A stretch of DNA of 64,000 nt, taken from Candidatus Poribacteria bacterium (lineage in GTDB: Bacteria > Poribacteria > WGA-4E > GCA-2687025). A program made the translations under genes and the position numbers. The stretch is taken from contig BPJZ01000010.1 of the NCBI GenBank assembly GCA_026004875.1, positions 1 to 64,000 of the forward strand. Reading direction: 5' to 3'. This document shows, one piece after another, positions 45,147-52,248 of this stretch. Every line of letters starts with the position of its first letter. Position 1 is the first letter of the stretch. Under the pieces are notes generated by a model. It did not search any database. It was given only the letters and a program-made list of their open reading frames with translations, and was not told the origin of the DNA.

Positions 45147-46121
45147 GTGCGGCAGACGATCGTTTCGGTGCTTCGGTTCTCGGAGCGAGTTGACGAAGGG
45201 GAGGAGCCGAGCCGATCGGCAGTGCAACTGCTCCGATCGGGCCGGTTCCATCACGAGCTTTACGGTCCTTTGGAGATCGGGCCGGAGCTGTACGGAGAGC
45301 TGATCCGGAACTTCGAGCAGGACGTGCGTGGCATAGAGATCGCCCTCGACGTGGAGCATCGTCCCGAAGGCGGGGCAGCGGGATGGTTTCGACGCCTGTT
45401 CACCGACGCAGAGGGCCGGGAGCTCTGGGGCGAGGTGGAGTGGACCTCGCTGGGGCGCCGGCTCGTGGAGGAGGGGTTGTACAAGTATCTCTCCGTCGAG
45501 TACGACCCGAACTACGTCGACGAGGAAGGTCAGACTCATGGGCCGACCCTTCTCGGGGCCGCGTTGACCAACCGGCCCTTTCTGAAGCGGATGCAACCGG
45601 CGGCTATTCGGCTCGACGAAGAAACCGAGCAATCAACGACTCAGGAACCGATCCGTGAGGAAACCGTTCGGCTCCGGGAGACGATTCGCCGGCTGACCGA
45701 GGAGCTCCAAGCCCTCCGCGAGGAGCGGGAGGCGCTCCAGAGGCGGCTCCGGGAGACGGAGCTTCGACAGCTTCTCGAGTCGGCCAAGCGAGAGGGTCGG
45801 GTAACGCCTTCAATGGAGCCTTGGCTACTCCGACTGGGGCGAGAGTGCGCCTCCCTGGAGGCGTTTCGAGGGATTCTGGAGACGCTTCCGGTTCGGGTGG
45901 TCTTTGAGGAACTCGGCAGCTCCCAACCGCCTGAAGCGGAGGGGAGCGATCCGGCGGAGCGGCTGCACTGGGCAGTGTTGCGCCGCCTAGAAGAGCTCCG
46001 CGCGGAGCGACCTGGGGAGAGGATCGGCTACGGCGACGCACTCGCGGTCGTCTCTCAGGAGCGACCGGACCTGATCCGGGCCTACCGGGAGTATCGGCGT
46101 CAAATCGCAACCGGAGAATAA
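45147..46121 (+). CDS. Prohead protease/scaffold, Mu gpI-like
   Basis: 324 residues with two parts. The N-terminal 150 residues form the protease: IEIALDVEHRPEGGAAGWFRRL (catalytic-type His region), WGEVEWTSLGRRLVEEGLYKYLSVEYDPNYVDEEG and GPTLLGAALTNRPFLKRMQPA, all typical of Mu gpI. Then comes a long coiled-coil scaffold (LRETIRRLTEELQALREEREALQRRLRETELRQLLESAKREGRVTP), which normally directs capsid assembly and is then digested. The GTG start at 45147 is set by a strong GGGGGAGG site; a TTG at 45126 would overlap the portal gene. Confidence 0.85.
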   Translation: MRQTIVSVLRFSERVDEGEEPSRSAVQLLRSGRFHHELYGPLEIGPELYGELIRNFEQDVRGIEIALDVEHRPEGGAAGWFRRLFTDAEGRELWGEVEWTSLGRRLVEEGLYKYLSVEYDPNYVDEEGQTHGPTLLGAALTNRPFLKRMQPAAIRLDEETEQSTTQEPIREETVRLRETIRRLTEELQALREEREALQRRLRETELRQLLESAKREGRVTPSMEPWLLRLGRECASLEAFRGILETLPVRVVFEELGSSQPPEAEGSDPAERLHWAVLRRLEELRAERPGERIGYGDALAVVSQERPDLIRAYREYRRQIATGE

Positions 46122-46147
46122 ACAGAGAAGGAGAGGAATCCAACAAG

Positions 46148-46543
46148 ATGGCAACCCAGCAGCTAGCAGCGGGGAACGGAATCGCCCTCCCGGCGGGGGA
46201 GGACCTTCAAGGGAAGGCGTTTCATCTGGTTCGGCTGAACAACAGCGGACAAGTGGTCGTTCCGACGGCGTCCACCGATCTGCCGATCGGAGTTCTCCAG
46301 AACGACCCACCAGCCGGCGGGGCGGCGGAGGTGCTAACCCTCGCGGGCGCAGTGGCCAAGGTCGTCGCCGACGGCTCGACGGTGGCGATCGCGGTCGGCG
46401 ACACCGTTGGGACGAACGCCTCAGGGAAGGCGGTCAAAAAGTCGCTCGCTGGCGACTGGTACATCGGGGTCGCGCTGGACGCCAGCGCCGTAGACGGAAA
46501 ACTGATTCGGGTTCTTCTGACCGGGCCTCAACAGCGGGCTTAA
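46148..46543 (+). CDS. Capsid decoration/DUF2190-like protein
   Basis: 131-residue Ala/Val/Gly-rich beta protein (GVLQNDPPAGGAAEVLTLAGAVAKVVADGSTVAIAVGDTV, GDWYIGVALDASAVDGKLIRVLL). The repeated short strands and its place between scaffold and capsid genes match DUF2190-type cement proteins that cap the capsid surface. Start ATG 46148 follows AAGGAGAGGAATCC. Similar proteins precede the capsid gene in many Mu-head phages. Confidence 0.75.
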   Translation: MATQQLAAGNGIALPAGEDLQGKAFHLVRLNNSGQVVVPTASTDLPIGVLQNDPPAGGAAEVLTLAGAVAKVVADGSTVAIAVGDTVGTNASGKAVKKSLAGDWYIGVALDASAVDGKLIRVLLTGPQQRA

Positions 46544-46567
46544 CGCAGGAAAAGGAGGTGCGGAGGC

Positions 46568-47507
46568 ATGCCGCAGCCGACCGTTCAGGACGTGCATCAG
46601 GACCAGGTGCTCTCTCATCTTTCGATCGCCTACAGGAACGCGGAGTACATCGCCTCTGAGGCGGTCCCGAAGGTGCTCGTGAACAAGGCCTCAGACAAGT
46701 TCTATGAGTTCAGCCAAGGGGATTGGTTTCGAGACGAAGCGGGCCTGCGGGCACCGATGACGACCGGGCCGGTTGGGGGCTATCGGCTCTCGACGAGGAC
46801 CTACCAGACGCGCCAGTACTCAATGACCACCTATGTGGCCGACGAGGAACGAGACAACGCCGACGAAGGGCTCGACCTGGATCGTCAGGCGATCGAGTAC
46901 TGCACGGACAAGGTCCTCCTTCGGCTGGAACGGGAGGTAGCAGACCTGTTGTTTGACGGCGGTCAATACGCTGTCGGCCACACAACGACGCTGACCGGCG
47001 CCGACCAATGGGACGACCCGACGTCGGACCCGATCGGCCAGGTCCGTTCGGCGAAGCTGACGGTCAGCGGGGCTATCGGACGCCATCCGAACACGCTCAT
47101 CCTCGGCGAGGAAGTGTACACAGCGCTTCAGGATCATCCGCAGATCGTCGAGCGGATCAAGTACACCCAGCGCGGGATCGTCACGCCGGACCTGCTCGCC
47201 TCGCTGTTGGACGTAGAACGGGTGCTCGTGGGTCGGGCAATCGAAAACACCGCCGAGGAAGGGGAGCTTCCCAACTACCAACGGGTTTGGGGGAAGCATG
47301 CGGCGCTCCTCTACGTTGCTCCGCGTCCTGGTCTTCGCACCCTTTCGTTCGCCTACTGGTTCGTCTGGCGGGGAGTACGATTTTGTCGCGGAGCGCTGGC
47401 GGAAGGCCGACGGGGGGAACGCCGACGGGTTCCGGGTCCGCGCCCAGTGGGACGTTCAAATCGTGGCGGACACGGCCGGATACCTGTTCCAGGACGCCGT
47501 GAGTTAA
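46568..47507 (+). CDS. Major capsid protein, frame-broken near 3' end
   Basis: Main shell protein, about 312 residues after repair. It opens PQPTVQDVHQDQVLSHLSIAYRNAEYIASEAVPKVLVNKASDKFYEFSQGDWFRDEA. A backbone typical of HK97-fold capsids without a delta domain follows (TYVADEERDNADEGLDLD, NTLILGEEVYTALQDHPQIVERIKYT). A frame break at the G-run 47370-47373 moves the end to EYDFVAERWRKADGG and WDVQIVADTAGYLFQDAVS, stopping at TAA 47507. The ribosome site is AAAGGAGGTGCGG, one of the strongest in the block, as expected for the most abundant product. Confidence 0.8.
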
Positions 47508-47526
47508 CAGTCCGTTCACAGACAAG

Positions 47527-47547
47527 GCCCGGGCTTCTCGTCCGGGC
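47527..47547 (+). terminator. Hairpin after the capsid gene, possible attenuator
   Basis: 8-bp stem (GCCCGGGC/GTCCGGGC, one G-T pair) with loop TTCTC in the 57-base gap after the capsid gene. It is followed by ACTTG, not a T-run, so partial termination or mRNA protection is more likely than full stop. Confidence 0.4.
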
Positions 47548-47564
47548 ACTTGAGGAGGGAAACG

Positions 47565-48472
47565 ATGGCCCGAATACCAACCCAACGCCATGGCTTTTCT
47601 CAAGCCTCCGACACGCTGGAGAGCTACAGCTTCGCGCTGGACCACGTGGACCTGCTGAACAAGCTGGACGCGGCGCTGCAGTTCCCTGGCGGCGCTGGAC
47701 GCAAACGCTGGGAATTACGCTGGGGCCGGTCGGGAGGGGTCGCTCCTGAACGGGGCGCCGGTGGTGCCCAAGAGCGGGCAGACGGACGCCCTGCTGATCT
47801 TCCGGGATCAGAACAACGCCAACAAGCATCAGGCGGGCTATCGCTCCGCCGATGGATCGTTTTGGATCAGCCCGGAAGGGTACGTGGGGAGCCGTGGGGT
47901 ACAGGTTAAGTCCTCAGGTGACGTGAACATACCGTATCGGCTGCAAGTGGAGGGGTTTACGCTCCGGCGGTTCGACTTAGTCATTCGTAAGAACTCCTCC
48001 GGAACGATCTACCACGCCTTCGGGTATGTTCCTTACCACGACAGCATTACCACACTTTGGGTGAATACAGAACTCGACCTGCTGGCAGCCGCTCCCCAAG
48101 ACGACGGTACGCCAAGCGGCACCGCAGGCAACAGTAGCATTGACTGGAATGACACAGACGGCGGGGAGTATGCCCAGACGCCGTTTGTCGACTCGACGAC
48201 CGGCTTTGTCGAGGGGGGCGGTATTCTGAGCGCAAGTAGGCACATCTTTGTGCTGGATACTCCTGCTTCCCAGAACGGGACTGAGTCCGGCATGCTAGGC
48301 GTCATTGAGTACACCAACGTTGGCGTTCCGCTCACTGTGGTTGTAGCGCCGCAACACAGTAACGTTAACGGCGCCTGGTTTGCATAGGCCGTCGCTGGTG
48401 TTCCGCAACGCCGAAACGGGGGCGAATTACAAGCTGGACACGGATATGCCGAATAACACCTTATTGCAGTGA
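47565..48472 (+). CDS. Phage-block protein of unknown function, frame-broken
   Basis: No clear family. Start ATG 47565 has GGAGGG upstream: ARIPTQRHGFSQASDTLESYS. After a frame change near 47685 the product continues SLAALDANAGNYAGAGREGSLLNGAPVVPKSGQ, then a long beta-rich region (IYHAFGYVPYHDSITTLWVNTELDLL, GILSASRHIFVLDTPASQNG, PLTVVVAPQHSNVNG). A third segment in another frame ends SLVFRNAETGANYKLDTDMPNNTLLQ at 48472. Beta structure and place after the capsid gene suggest a decoration, fibre or cargo protein. Codon use and G+C are a little lower in 47.9-48.4 kb than in neighbours, hinting at separate acquisition. Confidence 0.5.
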
Positions 48473-48505
48473 AGCTGTGGCTCTTCATGGGGTAGGAGAT
48501 GAGCG

Positions 48506-48839
48506 ATGACGTTATCGGCGATGATCGGTGAGGAGAGCATTCCTAGCAAGCAGGGGCTTCGGGAGGAGCGGCGGCACAAGCTGCTGCGTTGGCTTCGGGA
48601 GCAGACTCCACCGTTGCGGCTGGAAGAGTATCCGTTTTGGTCGGACGAGCAGAAAGCGGCGGAAGCGGCGGCGTTTGCTCAGTTCGATCAGCGAGTATGA
48701 GGCGGCGAAGGCGGCGCTGCGGGAACGGCTGCTTGTATTGAGCGAGGAGGAGTTTGCGGAGTATTTCTCACAGATCGGTTGGGAGCCGGTTGGGGAGACG
48801 GTCGAGGAACAAGTGGATCACTATCTGACGAATGCGTAG
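48506..48839 (+). CDS. Small phage-block protein, probably frame-broken
   Basis: The first frame reads MTLSAMIGEESIPSKQGLREERRHKLLRWLREQTPPLRLEEYPFWSDEQKAAEAAAFAQF and stops at 48700. A second frame overlaps it and continues with YEAAKAALRERLLVLSEEEFAEYFSQIGWEPVGETVEEQVDHYL to 48839. The joint falls at GATCAGCGAGTATGAGG, and one protein of about 111 residues is likely. Two overlapping genes cannot be excluded. It is charged and helical, with no family recognised. Its place between capsid and connector genes suits a neck or assembly factor. Confidence 0.45.
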
Positions 48840-48851
48840 GGGCCTTCGACG

Positions 48852-49250
48852 GTGGCGTACTGCACTCTGTCCGACGTTCAGTCGCTGTTTGCCAACGTCG
48901 TGTTCGACGCGGCCAGTCCGGTGAGCGATGCCGAAATCGAAACGGTGCACATTCCGACGGCGACGGCATACATCGATGCACGCCTTCGTCCTGTCTACGC
49001 GCTTCCGATCACGGCCTCGACGGACCTGGAGCTGCTTCGGCTGATTGCGATGCACCTGGTCGCTGGGATCGTTGCGGAGATTCTCTACGAGACGAGCAGC
49101 CATCCGAACGAGCAGGCTAGCGCCCGTCGGCATCGGGAGTGGGCCGAAGGGATTCTTGACCGGCTCCTGCGCGGCGAAATGGCCCTGGAGGCGGAACGGA
49201 TCAGCCTAGTGAACGCGGGGGTCTTTGGAGAAGACGGGCTGGAGGGATAA
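48852..49250 (+). CDS. Head-tail connector, Mu gp36-like (DUF1320)
   Basis: 132 residues opening AYCTLSDVQSLFANVVFD, with EIETVHIPTATAYIDARLRPVYALP, as in the DUF1320/gp36 adaptor family, which sits between portal and tail. Mostly helical, with HREWAEGILDRLLRGEMAL at the end. The GTG start 48852 is 12 bases after the preceding stop. The next gene starts 4 bases after its stop. Confidence 0.8.
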   Translation: MAYCTLSDVQSLFANVVFDAASPVSDAEIETVHIPTATAYIDARLRPVYALPITASTDLELLRLIAMHLVAGIVAEILYETSSHPNEQASARRHREWAEGILDRLLRGEMALEAERISLVNAGVFGEDGLEG

Positions 49251-49253
49251 CCG

Positions 49254-49775
49254 GTGGCCTACATTGTGTTGACGGAGGCGGAGGCGTCGGCTGCCGAGAC
49301 GGTCCTTGAGGGACTTGAGCGAATGAAGGCCGTCTTGGAGGCCAACCGGCCGATCCTTCGAGCCGGAGGCCGAACGGTTGGGGAGCGATCGATTCTTATC
49401 AGCGCCCAGAGCGCGATCGCCCAGTTTCCGGCGATCCAGATCGAGCCGACAAAGCTTTTGGAAGTCCCAGCGACGCTGGGGGGCAGCAGTGGTCAGAACC
49501 GAGTCCGAGCCACCTACCGGCTGTACCTTTACGACCTGGCGCTGGGGCGCGGGGAGGAGCTTACGCGCCAGCTTGCTCAGCTCACCGATCGGGTGCAGGC
49601 CGTCCTCCGGCGCAACCGGACGCTAGACGGATTCTGTCTGGACCTGTGGGTAGAACGGGTTATCTATGGCCGACTCCGGGGCGGTCCGCGAACGGTCAAT
49701 CCGATCTTTGCGCCGCATCCGATCTTTGCGAGCCAGATAGACGCCACGATCGAGCGGTGGATCGAGCGAGGATAA
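49254..49775 (+). CDS. Tail terminator/gp37-like protein
   Basis: 173 residues: a helical start (LTEAEASAAETVLEGLERMKAVLEANRPIL), then strands (RVRATYRLYLYDLALGRGEELTRQLAQLTDRVQAVLRRN, GFCLDLWVERVIYGRL). The pattern of long helix, LTDRVQAVLRRN and paired strands resembles tail-terminator proteins placed after gp36 in Mu-like gene sets. The assignment rests mainly on order and shape. GTG start 49254. Confidence 0.55.
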   Translation: MAYIVLTEAEASAAETVLEGLERMKAVLEANRPILRAGGRTVGERSILISAQSAIAQFPAIQIEPTKLLEVPATLGGSSGQNRVRATYRLYLYDLALGRGEELTRQLAQLTDRVQAVLRRNRTLDGFCLDLWVERVIYGRLRGGPRTVNPIFAPHPIFASQIDATIERWIERG

Positions 49776-49786
49776 GGAGATAACAG

Positions 49787-50365
49787 GTGGGAGTGTTGAG
49801 CGGTGTGGGCGGGGCCGTACGGCTGGCCGTTCTTCTGCCAGGGGAGGAGGAGAGCCCTCCAGATCGGGGGCCCGCTGGCGGACCGGCTGTCGGTGAGGTG
49901 ACCCGATGGGAGGTGCGGCTCCAAGCTAGGACGGTTCCCCTTCTGGCGATGGGAAGGGAGTACATCACAACTCTCGTCGGCTTTATCGAATGGACGGCCC
50001 GGATCGAACTGCTCTGGGACGCTGAGGCGAGCAGCTCCCAGCAGCGACGGCTGTTGCGAAGGCTGGTGGAGGACCCGTCGGACCAGGACCCCTTCGGCGA
50101 TCTGTTGGAGATCGCCCTGTACGTCCGAGACACGCCGGGGAACCGGGCAGCTTACTACGGCGTGGCAACGCTGGCTGAGGGGCGCCTTTGGCTGAACGCC
50201 CAGGAGCCGGTCCGGGCGCGTTTGGACCTCATCGGCTGGGGACCGCTCCGCTATCGCAGTGGGTTCTTCGCTGCGGGAAGCTTTGGAGTGCTAGAAGGGG
50301 AGTCCTATCAGACCCTAGAAGGGCTCTCCTTTGCCCAGATAGAGAGTCGGGAAGATCACAGTTAA
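49787..50365 (+). CDS. Tail tube-like protein, paralogue A
   Basis: 192 residues. Its core, VTRWEVRLQARTVPLLAMGREYITTLVGFIEWTARIELLWDAEASSSQQRRLL, lines up with the next two genes (W-E/R-L-x-L-Q, then an xEWxAxIExxWDA-like strand pair, then QQ). Towards the end, NRAAYYGVATLAEGRLWLN and GWGPLRYRSG match YYGAAYVEEARVE and GSGHLRYTGSG of paralogue B. This is the beta-barrel pattern of tail tube proteins. The N-terminus up to residue 40 (VLLPGEEESPPDRGPAGG) is variable. GTG start 49787. Confidence 0.6.
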   Translation: MGVLSGVGGAVRLAVLLPGEEESPPDRGPAGGPAVGEVTRWEVRLQARTVPLLAMGREYITTLVGFIEWTARIELLWDAEASSSQQRRLLRRLVEDPSDQDPFGDLLEIALYVRDTPGNRAAYYGVATLAEGRLWLNAQEPVRARLDLIGWGPLRYRSGFFAAGSFGVLEGESYQTLEGLSFAQIESREDHS

Positions 50366-50386
50366 AGGGATGGAGGAGGGACGAAG

Positions 50387-50869
50387 ATGCCCACCTATGT
50401 CGGGAAGGACGGTCGGATATCGCTGTTGAGTCCCAGCATGGATCCGGAGGAGCCCAATCCGCCAACGCTGGACAACCCGGTTGGGAACGTGACCGCCTGG
50501 AGGCTGACGGTCCAGCAGGAGATGTACGAGGTGACCAGTTTCGGGGATCAGTACCGGCGGTTTGTCCCGGGTCTCCGGGAGTGGCGAGCGGAGATCGAGG
50601 CGAGTTGGGACGCGGACGACCCTTCAGTTCAACAGGATGAGCTGTGGGAGACGCTGATCCAAGACGACTTTGGGGGCACGCTGGCGATCGGAAAGCAGGT
50701 TCAGGTCAATCTCTATACCGATGGAGAGACGGTAGGATCGCGGAAGGTTTACTACGGCGCGGCGTACGTCGAGGAGGCGCGAGTGGAGGCACCGGTAGAC
50801 GGGCGCATCACGGCCCTCTTTCGGCTACGCGGGAGCGGGCACCTTCGGTACACCGGCAGCGGCGCCTAA
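50387..50869 (+). CDS. Tail tube-like protein, paralogue B (best candidate for the major tube protein)
   Basis: 160 residues, the shortest and most regular of three paralogues. VTAWRLTVQQEMYEVTSFGDQYRRFVPGLREWRAEIEASWDADDPSVQQ is the pattern of tail tube and gp10-like fold proteins. The second half has KVYYGAAYVEEARVEAPVDGRITALFRLRGSGHLRY. ATG 50387 is behind GGAGGGACGAAG, a strong site that suits an abundant tube protein. The gene lies between the other two paralogues with 10-20 base gaps. Confidence 0.65.
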   Translation: MPTYVGKDGRISLLSPSMDPEEPNPPTLDNPVGNVTAWRLTVQQEMYEVTSFGDQYRRFVPGLREWRAEIEASWDADDPSVQQDELWETLIQDDFGGTLAIGKQVQVNLYTDGETVGSRKVYYGAAYVEEARVEAPVDGRITALFRLRGSGHLRYTGSGA

Positions 50870-50881
50870 CGGGAGCGGACG

Positions 50882-51526
50882 ATGAGCGTAATTTTGGGCC
50901 AACTCGGGGCCGTCTTTGCCCCGGTTGAGGAAGTCGGGCTGACGAACGTCCTTCTGACCCCGGTCGAAGGGTCCGACCAGTACGTGATTGCCGATCCGGC
51001 GCTGCGATACCGACGGGCGTTCCGACCGGAGGTGCGCCCGGGGGACCTGACGCCCTCCAGCGGGACGGTGGTCGAGGTGATCGCACCGGTCGGAGCGGTG
51101 CGCATCCAGGGAGGCGCTCCCCCGTATACGCTGAGCGCTCCCACCGGAAGTCTCTGGGAGCTAGCCCCTATGGCCGGGTTCCTTGAATGGCAGCTGGAGC
51201 TAGAACAGCAGCTGGAAGAGGCCACCACACTGGGGATGACCTTCCGCCGCTATCGGCGAACGGTTCGCAGCTGGTCCGCGCGAGCGGAACGGTTCTGGAT
51301 TGACGGAGACTTCCTCCTCTATCAGGACGGAACCAAGCCTTCCTTGGAAGTCGGGCCGTTTGTGGTCGCCTTCTACGTGAACGCCGAGGAGACCAAAGCC
51401 TATCGCTACGTTGGGCTGGCGCACCTGGAGGCGGCCCACCTGGACGTGGCTCCAGAACGGCTTGTTCGGCAACCGCTCCGCTTCCAGGGGATCGGTCCGA
51501 TCTACTTCCGAGATAGCAGTAACTGA
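50882..51526 (+). CDS. Tail tube-like protein, paralogue C
   Basis: 214 residues. The first 90 residues are unique (FAPVEEVGLTNVLLTPVEG, RYRRAFRPEVRPGDLTPSSGTVVEVIAPVG). The rest repeats the paralogue pattern: LEWQLELEQQLEEATTLGMTFRRYRRTVRSWSARAERFW, then AYRYVGLAHLEAAHLDVAPERL and GIGPIYFRDS. It may be a tube-initiator, a tube-tip or an alternative tube protein. ATG 50882 follows GGGAGCGGACG. Confidence 0.6.
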   Translation: MSVILGQLGAVFAPVEEVGLTNVLLTPVEGSDQYVIADPALRYRRAFRPEVRPGDLTPSSGTVVEVIAPVGAVRIQGGAPPYTLSAPTGSLWELAPMAGFLEWQLELEQQLEEATTLGMTFRRYRRTVRSWSARAERFWIDGDFLLYQDGTKPSLEVGPFVVAFYVNAEETKAYRYVGLAHLEAAHLDVAPERLVRQPLRFQGIGPIYFRDSSN

Positions 51527-51549
51527 ATCGTTCAAGAGAAGGAGAGCCC

Positions 51550-51885
51550 ATGAACCGCATGTTCCAAGAGATGGCCAACGCGACGGTCCAGACGCTTCAA
51601 CTGGGTGAACGGATCTTTCGGCTCCGCGAACTGAACTGGAACGACCTCTGCGAGCTGGAGGAGCAGCTGGGCTCCGACCCGGAGCGGTGGCAAGGAGCGC
51701 GAGCGCTTCGAACGATCCTCTGGCTGGCGCTCCGGAAAGAGGATCCGTCGCTGACACCCGAGGCGGTCGGGGAGCTCTTGACGTTGGCCGACGCCGAACA
51801 GGTCCTTCAAGCCGCTGAGCGGGTGCTTGGAGGCGCAACGATCGAGGAGACGCCAAAAAACGATCCTCCTCCATCCCCTCGTTAA
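51550..51885 (+). CDS. Tail assembly chaperone, short form (gpG-like)
   Basis: 111-residue helical protein: ANATVQTLQLGERIFRLRELNWNDLCELEEQLG, LRTILWLALRKEDPSLTPEAVGELLTLADAEQVLQAAERVL. It stands directly after the tail tube genes and before the tape-measure candidate, where lambda gpG and its analogues lie. Residues 104 on read through A AAA AAC, the slip site. The zero-frame stop TAA (51883-51885) lies in the loop of the downstream hairpin. Such chaperones coat the tape measure during tail building. Start ATG 51550 follows GAAGGAGAGCCC. Confidence 0.8.
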   Translation: MNRMFQEMANATVQTLQLGERIFRLRELNWNDLCELEEQLGSDPERWQGARALRTILWLALRKEDPSLTPEAVGELLTLADAEQVLQAAERVLGGATIEETPKNDPPPSPR

Positions 51886-51897
51886 GAGGGGATGGAG
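51855..51897 (+). promoter_or_regulatory. Programmed -1 ribosomal frameshift signal
   Basis: Slippery heptamer A AAA AAC at 51855-51861 is in register with the zero-frame codons CCA AAA AAC. After a 7-base spacer comes a perfect 12-bp stem (CTCCATCCCCTC, 51869-51880, with 51886-51897) and a 5-base loop GTTAA that contains the zero-frame stop. The -1 frame stays open from 51861 to 52247. These are the classic elements of gpG-gpGT-type frameshifting. Confidence 0.88.
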
Positions 51898-52247
51898 AAG
51901 GCCAGAAGAGCGCGGAGAACAAGGAGAACGAGAAAGCCGGAGGGATGGAGGATGTGGACCTGGTCCACTGGGCGTACGTCTTCGCCGTCTTGGGCCGGTT
52001 TTACGGCTTTGGTCCAGAGGCCGTGCTCCGGCTGACGCCGACTCAAACCCGTCACTATTTGGAGATGGTTCCCTACGTCTCCGAGTGGAGCGAAGAGGCC
52101 GGAACGATTCCCCCGCTTCCACCGCAGTATCGATCGGAGCCCAGGCAGGCCAAAGACCTCGCCCGCTGGAAAGCGCTCCTGACAGGGGCAAGGACCAATC
52201 GGCATAAATCAAAACGATCAGAACAGAGCGGCGAAAGCAGAAGCTAA
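51861..52247 (+). CDS. Tail assembly chaperone, -1 frame extension (gpT-like)
   Basis: Expressed as the C-terminal part of a fusion with the 51550 gene after -1 slippage, giving a product of about 232 residues. The junction reads from EETPKK into RSSSIPSLRGDGEGQKSAENKENEKAGG, then MEDVDLVHWAYVFAVLGRFYGFGPEAVLRLTPTQTRHYLEMVPYVSEWSEEAG. The ATG at 51945 could also start a free product, but it has only GGAGGG directly adjacent. In lambda-like tails the extension binds the tape measure. It stops one base before the tape-measure ATG. Confidence 0.8.
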   Translation, partial: RSSSIPSLRGDGEGQKSAENKENEKAGGMEDVDLVHWAYVFAVLGRFYGFGPEAVLRLTPTQTRHYLEMVPYVSEWSEEAGTIPPLPPQYRSEPRQAKDLARWKALLTGARTNRHKSKRSEQSGESRS

Positions 52248-52248
52248 A

